Origin: Paratinospora sagittata
Lineage: Eukaryota; Streptophyta; Magnoliopsida; Ranunculales; Menispermaceae
DNA length: 64,000 nt
Assembly: GCA_035771175.1 (NCBI GenBank)
Contig: CM069596.1
Span: forward strand, 12,853,001-12,917,000
Direction of reading: 5' to 3'
Position numbers and translations under genes: made by a program. Below are positions 1 to 11,559 of the stretch, one piece after another (positions within the stretch are counted from its first letter, which is position 1; each line of letters starts with the position of its first letter). The notes under the pieces were generated by a model. The model was not told the origin of the DNA. It did not search any database and was given only the letters and a program-made list of their open reading frames with translations.

Positions 1-35
1 TTGAATTTCTCTACCTCGAACTTTGCGTTAGGCAT
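1..35 (-). pseudogene. Start of a Ty1/copia gag, cut by the window edge
   Basis: The reverse complement of the first 35 bases opens with ATG and reads MPNAKFEVEKFN, the typical N-terminus of plant copia gag proteins. It sits about 500 bases downstream (minus strand) of a tRNA-Met primer-binding site, exactly where gag should begin. Only 12 codons are visible, so integrity of the gene cannot be judged. Confidence 0.6.
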
Positions 36-548
36 TGAACTTCTTTGCCAAGGCCTGCTTGTGCTTGGGATTTCCTCCGCTATTAAGACCGAAGATATGT
101 ATGATGCCGAAAAGTGCTTGAAAAAATGATAAACAACTCCAACTAAGTTATATCAATAACTTAAGGGCTGAATCTGTAGAAACTGATTGCACGGTTGCTT
201 CCGGAACGATCAAAAATGGTGAAAACGAGTCTGACTTTGCTGAAATCAGACGAAAAATGAGCCTGATATGGTTGGTCAACCGAAAATGGATTCGGTCAAC
301 TACAGGCCGAAACGGGCCGGGCCGTATGAACAGGTCAAACTTTGAACGGCTCTTGGGAACTCGTTTCTTGTCCGTTTTTCTCGTCGTTTATTGCGTTGGA
401 CTCCTGGAAACAAGAGCTACCTCCACTGGTGATCAGAAAACAGTTCTGATCACTGTTACAAAATCTCGAAATTTTCGACGCAATCTCGAAAAATTTGACA
501 GAGGGTCCGTTTTTCTTCCAAAGCTTAACCTCAGCTCTGATACCAATT
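36..548 (-). other. Copia leader with primer-binding site
   Basis: This stretch lies between the gag start and the LTR of the same minus-strand element. At 534-545 the plus strand reads gctctgatacca, the complement of the TGGTATCAGAGC primer-binding site used by plant copia elements. The plus-strand open frame at 257-664 crosses leader, PBS and LTR and is not credible as a gene. Confidence 0.65.
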
Positions 549-926
549 TGTTATGCGGAATAGTGGTAAAGCATGAAAGAAAAGACAAGACAACAAATTT
601 AACGTGGTTCGACAAATTGCCTACATCCACGAGAGGCAGCACTCTTGTATTACTTCACCCTTAGGTGGATCTTACAGATTGGATCTCTTGAATAGATCTC
701 ACAGAATAAATCTCTATGAACTCAAGAATGTAATTCACTGAACATAAATTTAAGAATGAAGTAAGGCCCTATTTATAGGAGTATATAGGGGTATTTGGGT
801 AATTATAAATATATATAATAATACTATTTATTAAACTATTTCAAACAATTCAGCTTGACCAAAAGGAAGAGTTGGTAGGGCAGCCACCAACCAATTTCCT
901 ATTTTCCACTCATGGTGGACCCCACA
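549..926 (-). repeat. 5' LTR of the copia element at the left edge (end approximate)
   Basis: The LTR is placed directly outside the PBS. It starts TGTTATGC on the plus strand, and the most plausible end is the CCCCACA near 926. It contains a TATTTATAGG-type promoter box around 770-780, suitable for minus-strand transcription. The second LTR lies outside the window, so the outer boundary and target duplication cannot be verified. Confidence 0.5.
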
Positions 927-959
927 ATGAATCCCTTATAACTAGCTCTTAAAGAAGAA

Positions 960-3650
960 AAGAACCCATCGGTGTAGAGTTGTAAGCAGTCCTATTGCGA
1001 CATAACCCATTTCTCCTTGCAAGGAGGTTCATTCAACCAATAAAAATCTAAATCCCATTCCCTAGCAATGAAAAAGGCCCACTTGGAAAAGGGAGAAGCC
1101 TGATTAGACATTAAGACCTTGGTTTTCACTCCAAATATGGTGGACAATGGCTTGAAGAGCGAGCTTTTGGAAACAATCAACAACCAAAAAAAAAAAAATT
1201 TAAATGATCATGGATCCACCTAGCTTATTTAGCTCCATCTAAACCTCTTCTCAGGTAAGGGCAAATCTTGCAAAGGATGGATTGCCAGACTTGATTAAAG
1301 AATTTGCACTCAAAGAAAAGATGGGACAAGGAATCAATTCCCATCTAACAAAACTGACATTGAATATCCACATTAACAACAAATTTCCTCAAGCGAACGA
1401 TAGTAGAGCGTCTACCCTTAAGCCATCTCCAAACAATAAAGGCATGAACTTGGATATATACTGAGAACCAAGTAATAGGGGTGTAAGCCAACCCGACCGA
1501 ACCAAACACAACCTGATGGGTTGGGTTCAAAAATTCCAACCTAAATGGTTTGAGTTGGGTTATGGGTTGACACCCTTGGAACCCAACCCAACCTAACCAG
1601 AACCGAATTGAACCTAACATTAACCCTTAAATCCATTATCCTCTAAAGCCACCAAATTCCAAAACTAATGAAACCCCCAAAGTTTCAAACCCAAATCACA
1701 ACCTTTTTGGCTTTCTACATAAAATTTAACAATCGTTCATCTACTTTGTTTCGTCTTCTTCTTTGATCTTCTTTTTCTTCTTTGTTTCTTCTTCTTCTTT
1801 GTTTGTATTTCTTCTTTTTAAATTTTTCTTTCATTTTTTTTTTCTTCTAAAGTTCAAACCATCCTCTTGAAAAAAAACAATTCAAGTCTTTTAAACCCAA
1901 ATGACCAAAGAAGAAAAAATTCGGGTTGGGTTGGGTTGGGTTGGGTTATGGTGTTGGTTTGGTACGGGTTGGGTTTCATTTTTCTCAACCCGAACTAGTT
2001 CGGGTTGGGTTGACTTTTGGCTCAAACCCAACCCAACCCAATCCGTTACCGAGAGAAGACCATTCCCAATTTGGTTTTCTATTTCTATTAAGGTTCCAAA
2101 CTGAGGAAGAGGAACACAAGCCATTAGAGCAGGCTATCCATATAACTCGATCCTTAATATTAGATTCAATAGACTCATTTTCGTCCAAGCAAAGTTTATA
2201 TCTCAAAGCTTTAGTTGGGAAGGAGGAATAGGGGAGATTGTAAATGTCAGCCACTAAATTAGTAAACCTCGTAGACACAAACCTGTTTTTAGCACCCTCT
2301 TCAAGAATCTTGATTAAAATAGCATCCTGATGCCAAAGATCAAGCCAAAAGTGGCTAAGAGCACCATTCCTCAGTAGTGAACAAATCTAATCTTCCACTA
2401 GCACTCGATACTTGAGGATTTTGTGCCATACCCACGAAGGGTCTGAAGTCTCGGGGAGTTGTTTATTAAGTATTTACCCTGTATAAACTTCACCCAAAGG
2501 GTATTTGTTCCACTAGCAATCCGCCACATCATTTTTAGGATTTCTGCCACATTCATTTCTTTAACACGCCTAATCCCACCTTCTTAAAAAAAGGCTTGCA
2601 AATCTCATCCCAACTTAAAAAAATGAGGCTTTCTACTATGGCGGGAACCACCAAAAAGAATTTGGCCATTATGGATTCCGCCTCCTTAATAAGTTTAGAA
2701 GGAAGACCAAAAACACCAGACCAATAAATATATAAAGATTGACAAACCAATCTGACAAGGGTAGCCCTTCTTGTGTAAGTGAGACATCTAGACTTCCAGG
2801 AAGACGATCTCTATCACTAAGTCTCTTGTGAGTTAAAGGAAGCCAAGGAAGCCCTAAATACTTCAAAGGGAGATTAGATATTTCAAAGCCCAAGATGGCA
2901 GCTAATTGCTTTTGTTCCAAGAGGGAAACACCTCCAAAAATGATTGCAGACTTTTCTCGATTCACCTAAAGACCAACAACACCACTAAACCAATCTAGGG
3001 TGTCATTGATAGATATTAAAGAAGCATCATTTACTTTCGCAAAACACAAAATGTCATCAACAAACAGAATATGTGAGATTTTAAGACCATGACATCGAGG
3101 GATAAAATTAAAAGCCCCATTGCTAACCTTTTGGTGAAGAATACACGAAAAGGCTTCCATCACAAGAGAGAAGAGGAGGGGAGATAAAATATCTCCGTCT
3201 CAAACCTTTACCACCCTTGAAGAACCCAATAGGGAAACCATTTACAAGAACAAAAAATATGTGATACATTGCCACACCCAGTTAATGAAAAAAGGAGGGA
3301 AATTCATACCTTTAAGCAGCTCACGCACGAAACCCCAATTTACTGAGTCTTAGGCTTTTTTTAATATCAATTTTAAGCAAAGCTGAGAATAAGACTTCTT
3401 GTTCCACCCACACAAAAACTAGTGGGCCAAGAGGATATTATCTTGAATATGCCTACCCGCAACAAAGGCGACCTGCCCATGCCCCACTAACACATCCACT
3501 ACCTTCTTGAGTCGATTAGCCAAGATTTTAGAGATGACTTATATATATATAAGGTGTTGCATAAAGAAATAGGTCTGGAATCTTCCGCTCAACAAGCCCC
3601 AGGCTTTTTTGGGATAGTAGAGATAAACGTTACATTATTGTTTCTAGTCG
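960..3650 (-). mobile_element. LINE (L1-type non-LTR retrotransposon) ORF2 remnant, interrupted
   Basis: Read on the minus strand from 3650 downwards, broken frames give a plant L1 reverse transcriptase. The pieces come in order: PRPISLCNTL, then KILANRLKKVV with GHGQVAFVAGRHIQDNILLA, then the catalytic box FVDD near 3060 (usually FADD), then KYLGLPW near 2860 and LSWDEICKP near 2610. DRVIW..SNGL near 2130 and a zinc-finger-like CQFC..LSHLFFECKF near 1330 mark the C-terminal zf-RVT region. Several frameshifts and stops make it non-functional. An ACCCAACCC-rich repeat (1479-2045) splits the zf-RVT part. Confidence 0.8.
1479..2045. repeat. ACCCAACCC/GGGTTGGGT-rich repeat inserted in the LINE
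   Basis: The segment begins TAGGGGTGTAAGCCAACCC, which looks like a hAT-type MITE end. It contains dense direct and inverted ACCCAACCC motifs at 1483-1600 and 1920-2045 around a T-rich centre. LINE coding sequence resumes on both sides, so it is an insertion. I could not find a matching right terminal repeat or a clean 8-bp target duplication. Related motifs recur at 15383-15520 and in the MITE at 49197-49819. Confidence 0.55.
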
Positions 3651-4329
3651 AAACAAACTAAGTCAAATGATTGTAAATCACATATGAGTCCTAGGTTGGA
3701 ATCAAACTAGAAAATGGTAAGTGGTTCTTCCTTATTCCGCAAAAAGAATTTCCAACTTTTTCTTTGCCTTTGAAAATGAAACATGTGGTTCGTATTTAGC
3801 CCATTAAAAGGATAAGTTTGTCTTGAACCTTCAAAAAGACATTATAACGGTTTGGTTCACACTCTTTAAGTGAATCGAGTATAGTGAAATATTAGAGAAG
3901 ATTTTTCTAGATATGAATGTAGGAAATGATTTTTTCGAATCATGTAAAAATCTTTGTGCATTTTTTTTCATTTACTTCCACTTTTTATTTTATGCACATT
4001 GATTATTTTTTAACTCAACTTGCATATTTCTAAGGATTCCACTAGTAAAACTTAGAACTTGTCAAAATTTCCCTCTTAGGTGTTCAACAGTACAAAAGAC
4101 GGTGAAAAGGATGCAGATAAGCCATAAGAAAGAGGTCGAGACGGTTCACAAGGAATCCTTTGATAATGGCTATTTGGTGGTCCTCATGGGGCAACCGAAA
4201 TAAGATACTACATGGAGATCAAAGGCCAAAGTGGGGTTGATCTAGCCAATTGGGTTATTCATTACCTTCAATTATATCAAGAGGAAGCAAAGAAAACGCC
4301 AAATACATTACAACTAAATGCAACTATGT
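3651..4329. other. No recognisable gene
   Basis: AT-rich sequence between two LINE fragments. I see no convincing open frame, terminal repeat or RNA gene here. Part of 4080-4330 may be degraded upstream sequence of the plus-strand LINE fragment that follows. Confidence 0.4.
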
Positions 4330-4690
4330 GTAGCATAACAGCTTTACAAAGATAGGAACCTACTCCTCAAGATTACTACACAATATCAACGTGGACGTAC
4401 GCAACCATAAATGAATGTCAGAAATCAATTGAGCTGGGTATGTTAATTAGAAATAAAAAAGGCGAAGCTATGGTTGCAGCAACCAAAAAATTAAAAGCTT
4501 AGTTTCGATGGAAGCGGCGGAGTGCTTAGCAATGCAGGAAGGTGTAAAATAATAATAGGAGCAAGGTGCTCACTTGTATGTTTTGAATAAGATAATTTAT
4601 TGGTGATCAAGCTACTTCGCAACATTAATTCATCCAAATATGTAGTTGATCTCGTTGTTCAAGATATATGGTAGCTTGCAAAAAGAACTA
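4330..4690 (+). pseudogene. LINE RNase H domain relic
   Basis: Plus-strand translation around 4410-4500 gives INECQKSIELGMLIRNKKGE followed by AMVAATKKLKA. A shifted frame then gives SMEAAECLAMQEG and, near 4600-4680, a segment like SSKYVVDLVVQDIW. This is the order and spacing of the RNase H domain at the 3' end of plant L1 ORF2 (first strand with GM.IRN..GE, then AE.LA...G). Stops and frameshifts interrupt it. Its orientation is opposite to the LINE at 960-3650, so it comes from a separate insertion. Confidence 0.6.
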
Positions 4691-4813
4691 CTATTAGAGG
4701 CTTTAGGTAGTGTTTGGCAACTCAATTTTTTTTAGCTCTACAATTTTTAGCTTTAAAAAATTAGCTCTACACTTTTTAAGAGCTTATTTTAAACATGTTG
4801 TTTTGTAATCCAA

Positions 4814-5121
4814 TGAACAAAACTAAGTTCTATAAACAAGATTTGAATCTTGTTCCTATAACAAACGAAAAATACAACAAAAAACGTAATAAGAGGAAAA
4901 GAAATTATTCCTCATATTATTCACAACTATCACCTGTACATATATATATATATAAGACTATAACTACCTAGCTAGTTGTCATAACAAACAGCTCACAACT
5001 GTTATAACAGTTTAACTCACTATGCTCTGTTATTTACAACAACACGTTCACACTAAGCTTTGTCATTAGTAATTAATTAGCTTTGTAAATACAATTAGCT
5101 AATTAATCTAATATCTTTACA
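4814..5121 (-). repeat. 3' LTR of copia element 1
   Basis: It runs TGAACAAAAC to TATCTTTACA on the plus strand (TGTAAAGATA to GTTTTGTTCA in element orientation). It differs from its partner by a short (AT)n tract at about 4939-4953, which is longer in the other LTR, and by scattered substitutions and small indels. The TCCCCCCTCAAG polypurine-tract complement follows immediately at 5122. Confidence 0.95.
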
Positions 5122-5149
5122 TCCCCCCTCAAGTTGGAGCTTGATGAAA

Positions 5150-8100
5150 ATCAATCAAGCCCAACTTGGACAACAAATTAAACAAACAAGAAGAAGACAA
5201 AGACAGTGAATAAATCTGCGAGCTGCAACTTAGAGGAAATATGCCTAAGTAGTATAAACCCTTGCTTGTACTTGTCTTAAACCAAGTGACAATCAATCTC
5301 TAAATGTTTAGTTCTCTCATGGAAGACTGGATTGGCAGCAATATGTATAGCAGCCTAATTATCACACCAAAGTGATATAGGTAGAGAGGAAGGAAAATCA
5401 AAATCTTGTAGAAGATAAGTGATCCATTGTAATTCGCAAACTGTAGCTGCCATGCTCCTATACTCTGCCTCAGCTGAAGATCTAGACAAAGTGGTTTGCT
5501 TCTTAGTCTTCCAAGATACTAGAGCAGGTCCAATGAAAATGCAAAAGTCAGTAAGAGACCTACGAGTATCAGTACATGCAGCCCAATCTGCATCACAATA
5601 TGCCTCCAGCTGTAAAAAAGAAGTAGATGGATAGAAAAATCCTTTGGAAGGACACCCCTTCAAATATCTGAGAACATGAATGACAGCGTCCCAATGAGCT
5701 TGACAAGGAGCATGCATAAACTGACTTAAGTGTTGTACAGCATGACTCAAATCTAGTCTTGTGAAACCCAAATACAGCAAATCTCTTATATTTATCAGAA
5801 ACTGAAACCAAAGGACCCATATCATGGGAATTTTTCTGACCTTAAGGTAAAGGTGTAGAAATAGGTTTTGCACCCAAAAGACCAACATCTTGAATAATAT
5901 CCAGTGCATACTTTCTCTGATTCACAAATGTGCCTTCAGAAGACCTAGCAATCTCTAGCCCAAGGAAGTATTTGGCATAGCCCAAATCTTTGATAGTAAA
6001 TTTGGAATGAAGAAAATCCTTGACAGCTAGTATATCTTTCTCATTTGCACCAGTAAGCAAAACATCATCCACATAAACAAGTAGAACCAAAAGAGCACCA
6101 TTGGATTGCTTAACAAAAAGAAAGTGATCATGAGCAGATTGATGAAAACCAAAAAGATTCTATTGTGTAGTGAATCCTTGATTCCATTTCCTAGAAGCTA
6201 GTTTTAGTCCATATAAGGATCTTTTAAGTTTGCACACTTCTCCTGACTTAGCTTTGGTGTATCCTTGTGAAGGAACCATATAAACTTCTTCATTCAAAAA
6301 ACCATGCAAAAAAACATTATATATATCCAATTGGTGAATAGACCAAGCTTGAGCTGAAGCTATAGCTAAAAGGAGTCTCACAGTAACTACTTTTGCAACA
6401 GGACAAAAACTATCAAAATAATCTTCACCTTCCACTTGGTTATATCCCTTTGCTACAAGTCTTGCCTTAAATCTGTCTACAGTGCTATCTGGATGTAATT
6501 TCACTTTGTAAACCCATTTAGACCCAATAGCCTTCTTTCCATTAGGTAAAGGAGTTAATTACCAAGTATTATTTTTTTCCAATGCAACAAGTTCCTTATT
6601 CATGGCATCTATCCAATCAGGATGTGTACAAGCTTGTTTGTATGAAGTAGGTTCTTTGATAGAGGATAAATTGGCTAAAAAGGTCATAAAGGTTGAAGAA
6701 AAATCAGGAGAAGTAATCAAAGGAAAAGTGGTTGGTGTGTGTGGAGAAGAAGTAGCAGAAAAATCAAATGTAAGATAGACTGAAGAAGTTGGCAATGTAA
6801 AAGGTGGAAGTTGATTAACAATATTGGATACAAAATCAGTTAACCACGCTGGTTGTCTTTTCTCTCTAGTACTTTGTCTAAGAGGTATAGAAGGAGTTAT
6901 AGATGGAGAACTTGAAGAAGGAACAATGGAGCATTCAAGAGGACTAAAAGAAGAAAGTGAATTAGTGGAAGAAGAAGAATCTGTTGACATACGAGGTAAT
7001 GTTGGTGGTGTAGATGAAATGGGTTCATCATTGACATCATCAATAGATGGAAGAGAAAGCAAAGGAATTGTAGTAGGTTGTGTACGCAGTAATCAAAATG
7101 GAAATTCAGATTCATGAAAAATAATATCTCAAGATATATAAATTTGATGAGTGGCAAGATCATAGATTTTATAAGCCTTTTGACCAGGACTATAACCAAT
7201 GAAGACACATTTAAAAGCTCTAAGGGCAAATTTATCTTTATGTGGTTGTGTATTAGTAATATAACACAAACACCCAAAACACTTGAGAGAGTAATAATCA
7301 AGTGGTTTTCCATGGAGTAATTCATAAGGAGTTTTCCATTGAAGAAGGGAAGTAGGTAATCTATTTATGATGTAAGTAGCTGTCAATATAGAATCAACCC
7401 AAAAATTTTTTTGGTAAGTGGGATTGAAACATGAGGGCCCTAGCAACTTGGAGAAGATGTTTGTGCTTTCTTTCAACAACTCCATTTTGTTGGAAAGTGT
7501 AAGGACAAGTTTTGTGATGAAGAAAACCCAAATGAGAGAACAAAGTTTGACATTTATCATAGACAAATTCAGTCCCATTATCAGTTCTAATGATTTTGAC
7601 ATATGTATGAAATTGTGTTTGAATCATTTTGAAAAAAAGTACTAAGAATATGAATTGTTTGATCCTTGGAATGAAGTAAAAAGGTCCAAGTAGCTCTACT
7701 AAAATCATCAACAACAGTAAGTAGGTAATGAGCTCCAGAAATTGAGGGTTGTTTATATGGTCGCCAAAGATCTAAGTGTAATAGCTCAAAAATATGAGAA
7801 GTATGTATATGACTCTTAACAAAAGGAAGTCTTTGTTGTTTAGCAAGAGGACAAACATCACAAGACATATGCATATTGGGTAAAGAAGAATCAATGAAAT
7901 TTAGATGTTTCAAAGCATCATACGAAGCATGACCAAGTCTAGTATGCCACAAAAAATTAGAAGATAGTGTCACTTTATTTGAGAAAGAAAAGGTACTACA
8001 TGTAGAAGGTATAGAAGACTTATCTTCATTTCTTATTTGCACAGGTTGTGCCAAGAAAGTGTTACAAGAGTGAGAAGAACCATTTGAAAAACATGTTTTG

Positions 8101-8505
8101 TCCAAGATGTACAGACTTTTCTACTAATCTACCAATTGCCATTACTTCTTCAGTCTGTAGGTCCTGTATAAGACAATGTGTTGGAAGAAAATTGAATTTA
8201 AAAAGAGTTGTTTTAGCAAGTTCGTTAACAGACAAAAGATTGAACTTGAAACTAAGTACATGTAAAGTGTGTGTAAGAACTAATTTAGGATGAAGGGTAA
8301 TCTTTCCAGTATGATGTACTAATGTGGTAGAGCCATCAGGTAAGAATATCGGTGTGGACGGAGATACTAAGGTAGGTTGTTCAAACAAGCTGAAATTGGA
8401 ACACATATGATTTGATGCCCCTGTATCAATAATCCATGTACCAGGTTTTAATAAATCTAAAGCATTCAAGGCAAGAATAAGATCATTACCTGAAAATTTT
8501 CCCAT
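5150..8505 (-). pseudogene. Copia element 1 pol: protease, integrase, RT, RNase H (broken)
   Basis: Minus-strand pieces in order are: protease with WIIDTGASNHMC near 8420; GAG-pre-integrase with WHTRLGHAS near 7930; integrase with IIRTDNGTEF near 7590, QQNGVVERKHKH near 7490 and the RLPTSLL region near 7350; reverse transcriptase with [12 protein letters not shown] near 6460 and the catalytic YVDD near 6070; and RNase H with SRSSAEAEYRSMA near 5460. After the DN box near 5355 an in-frame stop is followed by recognisable RNase H residues down to about 5150. At least four frame changes and several stops separate the blocks. It once encoded the enzymes for reverse transcription and integration and is now decayed. 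Confidence 0.9.
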
Positions 8506-8535
8506 TTGTGCAAGATTTGTGTAACTTGCATCTAC

Positions 8536-10987
8536 AATTTACTTTCCTTTCATCATCTTAGCCACCTCTTGCTACACCATGCTTGCTATAGTAGATCTCC
8601 AATCTTTTACTGTATTATCTTGATCAAAACCAACATCCAAATGTGTATCCACCATATTGGCCATATTCTTGATGTTCGATTTGCCTTTTTGATTTTGAAG
8701 TTCTTTGTACCAATCCAGATATCCATGTAACTTGAAACAGTTGTCCTTAACATGCACGGTAGTTTTGCAATGTTCACAATATCCATCATTCTTCTGCCCA
8801 CTGTCCTTCTTATAATTGCCTTTGTTTCCCCCATCTTTCTTGAAATTCTGAGTTTGGACCTTCATAGGAGTATTACCAACAGCTTCAGCATATGTTACTT
8901 GCACCTCTCTCTGTTTTTCAACTCTCAAAACCAGAAAATATGTCGTATTTACGTTTGGCAAAAGATCAGTAACCAGTATTTGATTTCTGATATTGTCAAA
9001 AACATCGTTCAATCCCATTAAAAATTGCATTAGCCAATTAAAATAAGTAACATCAGCTACTGTCTTTGCAGCTCCACAAACACATTGAGAAATCGGCATT
9101 AGGCATGCTAATTCATCCCATAATTTCTTTAATTCCGTATAATATTGGGCTACTGATGGGTGCAAACCACAAGTGTTCGGTTACCAAGTTATAATATAAA
9201 CCGATGAGAATCGAGTATCGTCCTCAGAGATTGAATTACTACACTAATTATATCGTTCCTAGCCCTAATGTTATCTAGAAAACCAAATTGTGATGATCAA
9301 TGAACTAAAATAATAATTAAACTAAAGCACTAATTAAAACAGCAATTTATCATAATTTTGTGAAGAAAAATCAATATTAAAAGCATCTAGAGATTAGATT
9401 TCACCTAATTATCAATTATACAATATTAGGCATGATTGTTATCAAATCCTTATTCAAGTTAATAAGTCAAAATCCTATAGTTTCTAGCACCCTCTGTCGA
9501 GTGCAGCGTTAGAATCTATTACCAGAGCACTAGTTTCGATCTATCGATAAAAACCAATATATTAGCAATGCATTTAGCCTTGTGATTTTCCTAGAACTTC
9601 ATAAGATATCGCATATCTATCGATACTACGATCATCTCATGTCATATTTCTCATGTTCAAACCTAGAGAACCCTCTATCAAGTTCCACCCCCCAAGTCTA
9701 TGATCATTCGATCCGTGGCCAAGAGCTCAAAGCATTAAGCATGGAGAAATATAAATAAACTATGAATAATTCATTGATAATAAATAAAAGCTAATGTTAT
9801 TCCATAATCTCTAATATAGGATCCATCTCCTCTCTAAACTAACAAGTTAGTTCATAACTTGGAATAACAAAACCCAAAACATGTAGAGAAACAAGAAAAT
9901 AAATATCAAAACTCAAACTAGTTGCTATTGAACTTATAAAACCCTCCTTGTCTCCAAGTCGTCTTCTTGGCGTTCTTTTGCTCCTGGCCGTCATTCTCTC
10001 TTCTCAAGTGTATACTTCTCGAAAAACCCTAAATTTTGATATCTAATATGGCCCAAAGTCGTGTAGAATTGGAGTTGAAAAGTGGAGAATCGCAAGTTTT
10101 TTCCCGTTCAGCGCCACGGCGCTTAGAACTGCAACTTCTTTTTTTTTTTCTGTTTCACCACCCCATCGCCGCGGCACTCAAAGTGTCACACTTGGCCTAA
10201 TTTTTGTGGACTTAGCCAATTTTCGCCTCTTTTCGACTTGGGTTCTTCATGCTTCTCCTTTACACTTTCTTGTACATATTTTCATCATCTAAAACCATGA
10301 TTAACACATCTAAATACCTACAAAATAAAGCAAATCAAATCAATAACACACTGAAACATGAAATGGATCAAATTATAAACTAATAAACCAAATTAATGCA
10401 TAAAAACAGAAATTATCCTAAAATAACAATTGCATCAAGACTAGCATAAATGCGTGAACAAATGCATAAAATGTCCTAAAACACACCTAAAACATTCTCT
10501 AAAACCTATCTAAATATGCAACTATCAGCTACCGACATGTTGCCCTGAGAAATTGAACTAATTTCTCGTTGCAACTGATAAAGCAATGGTCCGTTCGATT
10601 CACCAAATCTTTCAACCAATTCATCCCATAATTCTTTTGCAGTAGTTGTGTAAAGAAAAGCCTCACCAATTTCTTTAGAATTGAGTTCAAAATCCAAGAT
10701 ATCACCATACAATCAACACATTTCCATTGTTCATACTCTGATGAACTTGCATCTGGCATCTTGCATTTACCATTAATAAACCCTAATTTCACTTTTGCTC
10801 CTAGGGCTATTTGCATAGATCGACTCCAAGAAAGGAAATTATTACCTGTCAATGGCGTCGAAACCAAGATCATTCTCGGATGATCAGAGTTCTGGAGATG
10901 CAGAGGATCGCCATTACTGAAAGAACGAACCATCATCTCGTTCACGATTTCATTCCTCTCAAATCTAAAGCTTGAAACCCCAGCCAT
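8536..10987 (-). pseudogene. Copia element 1 gag, split by a solo LTR
   Basis: The gag starts at 10987 (MAGVSSFRFERNEI). It contains the UBN2-type segment with NNFLSWSRSM and, after one frameshift near 10720, TAKELWDELVERFGESNG and LLYQLQREISSISQGNMSV. The reading stops at the solo LTR (9154-10527) and resumes at 9153 with AQYYTELKKLWDELA, ending with a CCHC zinc knuckle (YCEHCKTTVHVKDNC) near 8750. The two halves join precisely if the insertion and one copy of its 5-bp duplication are removed. Confidence 0.88.
9154..10527. mobile_element. Solo LTR nested in copia element 1 (TSD GCTAC)
   Basis: The insertion begins TGATGGGTGC and ends ACTATCA, giving TGAT...ATCA terminal dinucleotides. It is bounded by perfect 5-bp repeats GCTAC (9149-9153 and 10528-10532). 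No coding domain is present, and length and ends match a retrotransposon LTR left by intra-element recombination. The direction of transcription is not certain. It contains a GC-rich palindromic segment around 10110-10190, unlike its AT-rich surroundings. Confidence 0.85.
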
Positions 10988-11050
10988 CTTGAGTAATAAT
11001 TCTCTGTTAAATCGGTCTCCAAATCTCGATTACCACCTCAAAACCAGATT

Positions 11051-11062
11051 GCTCTGATACCA
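11051..11062 (-). other. Primer-binding site of copia element 1
   Basis: The plus strand reads gctctgatacca, the complement of TGGTATCAGAGC (initiator tRNA-Met 3' end). It directly abuts the 5' LTR with no spacer. Confidence 0.9.
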
Positions 11063-11163
11063 TGAACAAAACAAAGTTTTGTAAACAAGATCTGAATCTT
11101 GTGTTCCTAAACGTAAAAAAAGGAAAAGAAATTAGTCCTCGTATATTATTCACAGCTATCACC

Positions 11164-11201
<38 letters not shown>

Positions 11202-11368
11202 AGACTATAACTACCTGGCTAACTATCATAACAAACAGCTCACAACTGTTATAACAGTTTAACTCCCTATGCTCTGTTATTTACAACAACACATTCACAC
11301 TAAGCTTTGTCATTAGTAATTAATTAGCTTTGTAAATACAATTAGCTAATTAATCTAGTATCTTTACA
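11063..11368 (-). repeat. 5' LTR of copia element 1
   Basis: It has the same ends as the LTR at 4814-5121 and abuts the PBS on the left and TSD TCCAA on the right. An expanded (AT)n run at about 11167-11199 distinguishes it from the 3' LTR. Confidence 0.95.
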
Positions 11369-11559
11369 TCCAACCTCTTATTTTAGTTTTGTTTAAGAGA
11401 TAAAACGTTTCTTATTTAAAATCTCAACTTCTTACTATAAAAATAATTGGTTTATTTTATCTAAATATATTGATTTTTTTATTTGTGTGTTATTTATATA
11501 TATAAGATTAACAATTAAATTCAAGTTAAAATGATCTTTTAATATATAATAATTATATT

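Larger units (their letters stand above)
4814..11368 (-). mobile_element. Ty1/copia retrotransposon, both LTRs and 5-bp TSD
   Basis: Two closely similar LTRs (4814-5121 and 11063-11368) flank a 5.9-kb internal region transcribed on the minus strand. The target duplication TCCAA is perfect (4809-4813 and 11369-11373). The PBS complement is at 11051-11062, and the polypurine tract complement starts at 5122. Internal order is gag, protease, integrase, reverse transcriptase, RNase H, as in Ty1/copia. A 1374-bp solo LTR (9154-10527) splits gag, and the pol frames are broken in several places, so the element is not autonomous. Confidence 0.95.

Noticed and set aside
257..664. 135-codon plus-strand open frame near the left edge
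   Set aside because: It runs across a copia leader, PBS and LTR on the opposite strand and shows no protein family features.
1920..1945. GGGTTGGGTTGGGTT run looked like telomeric repeat
   Set aside because: Plant telomeres are TTTAGGG; this is the dispersed ACCCAACCC transposon motif found at several places in the window.
1901..2278. Overlapping open frames on both strands rich in Gly-Trp-Val or Asn-Pro-Thr-Gln
   Set aside because: They are translations of the GGGTTGGGT/ACCCAACCC repeat and of LINE antisense sequence.
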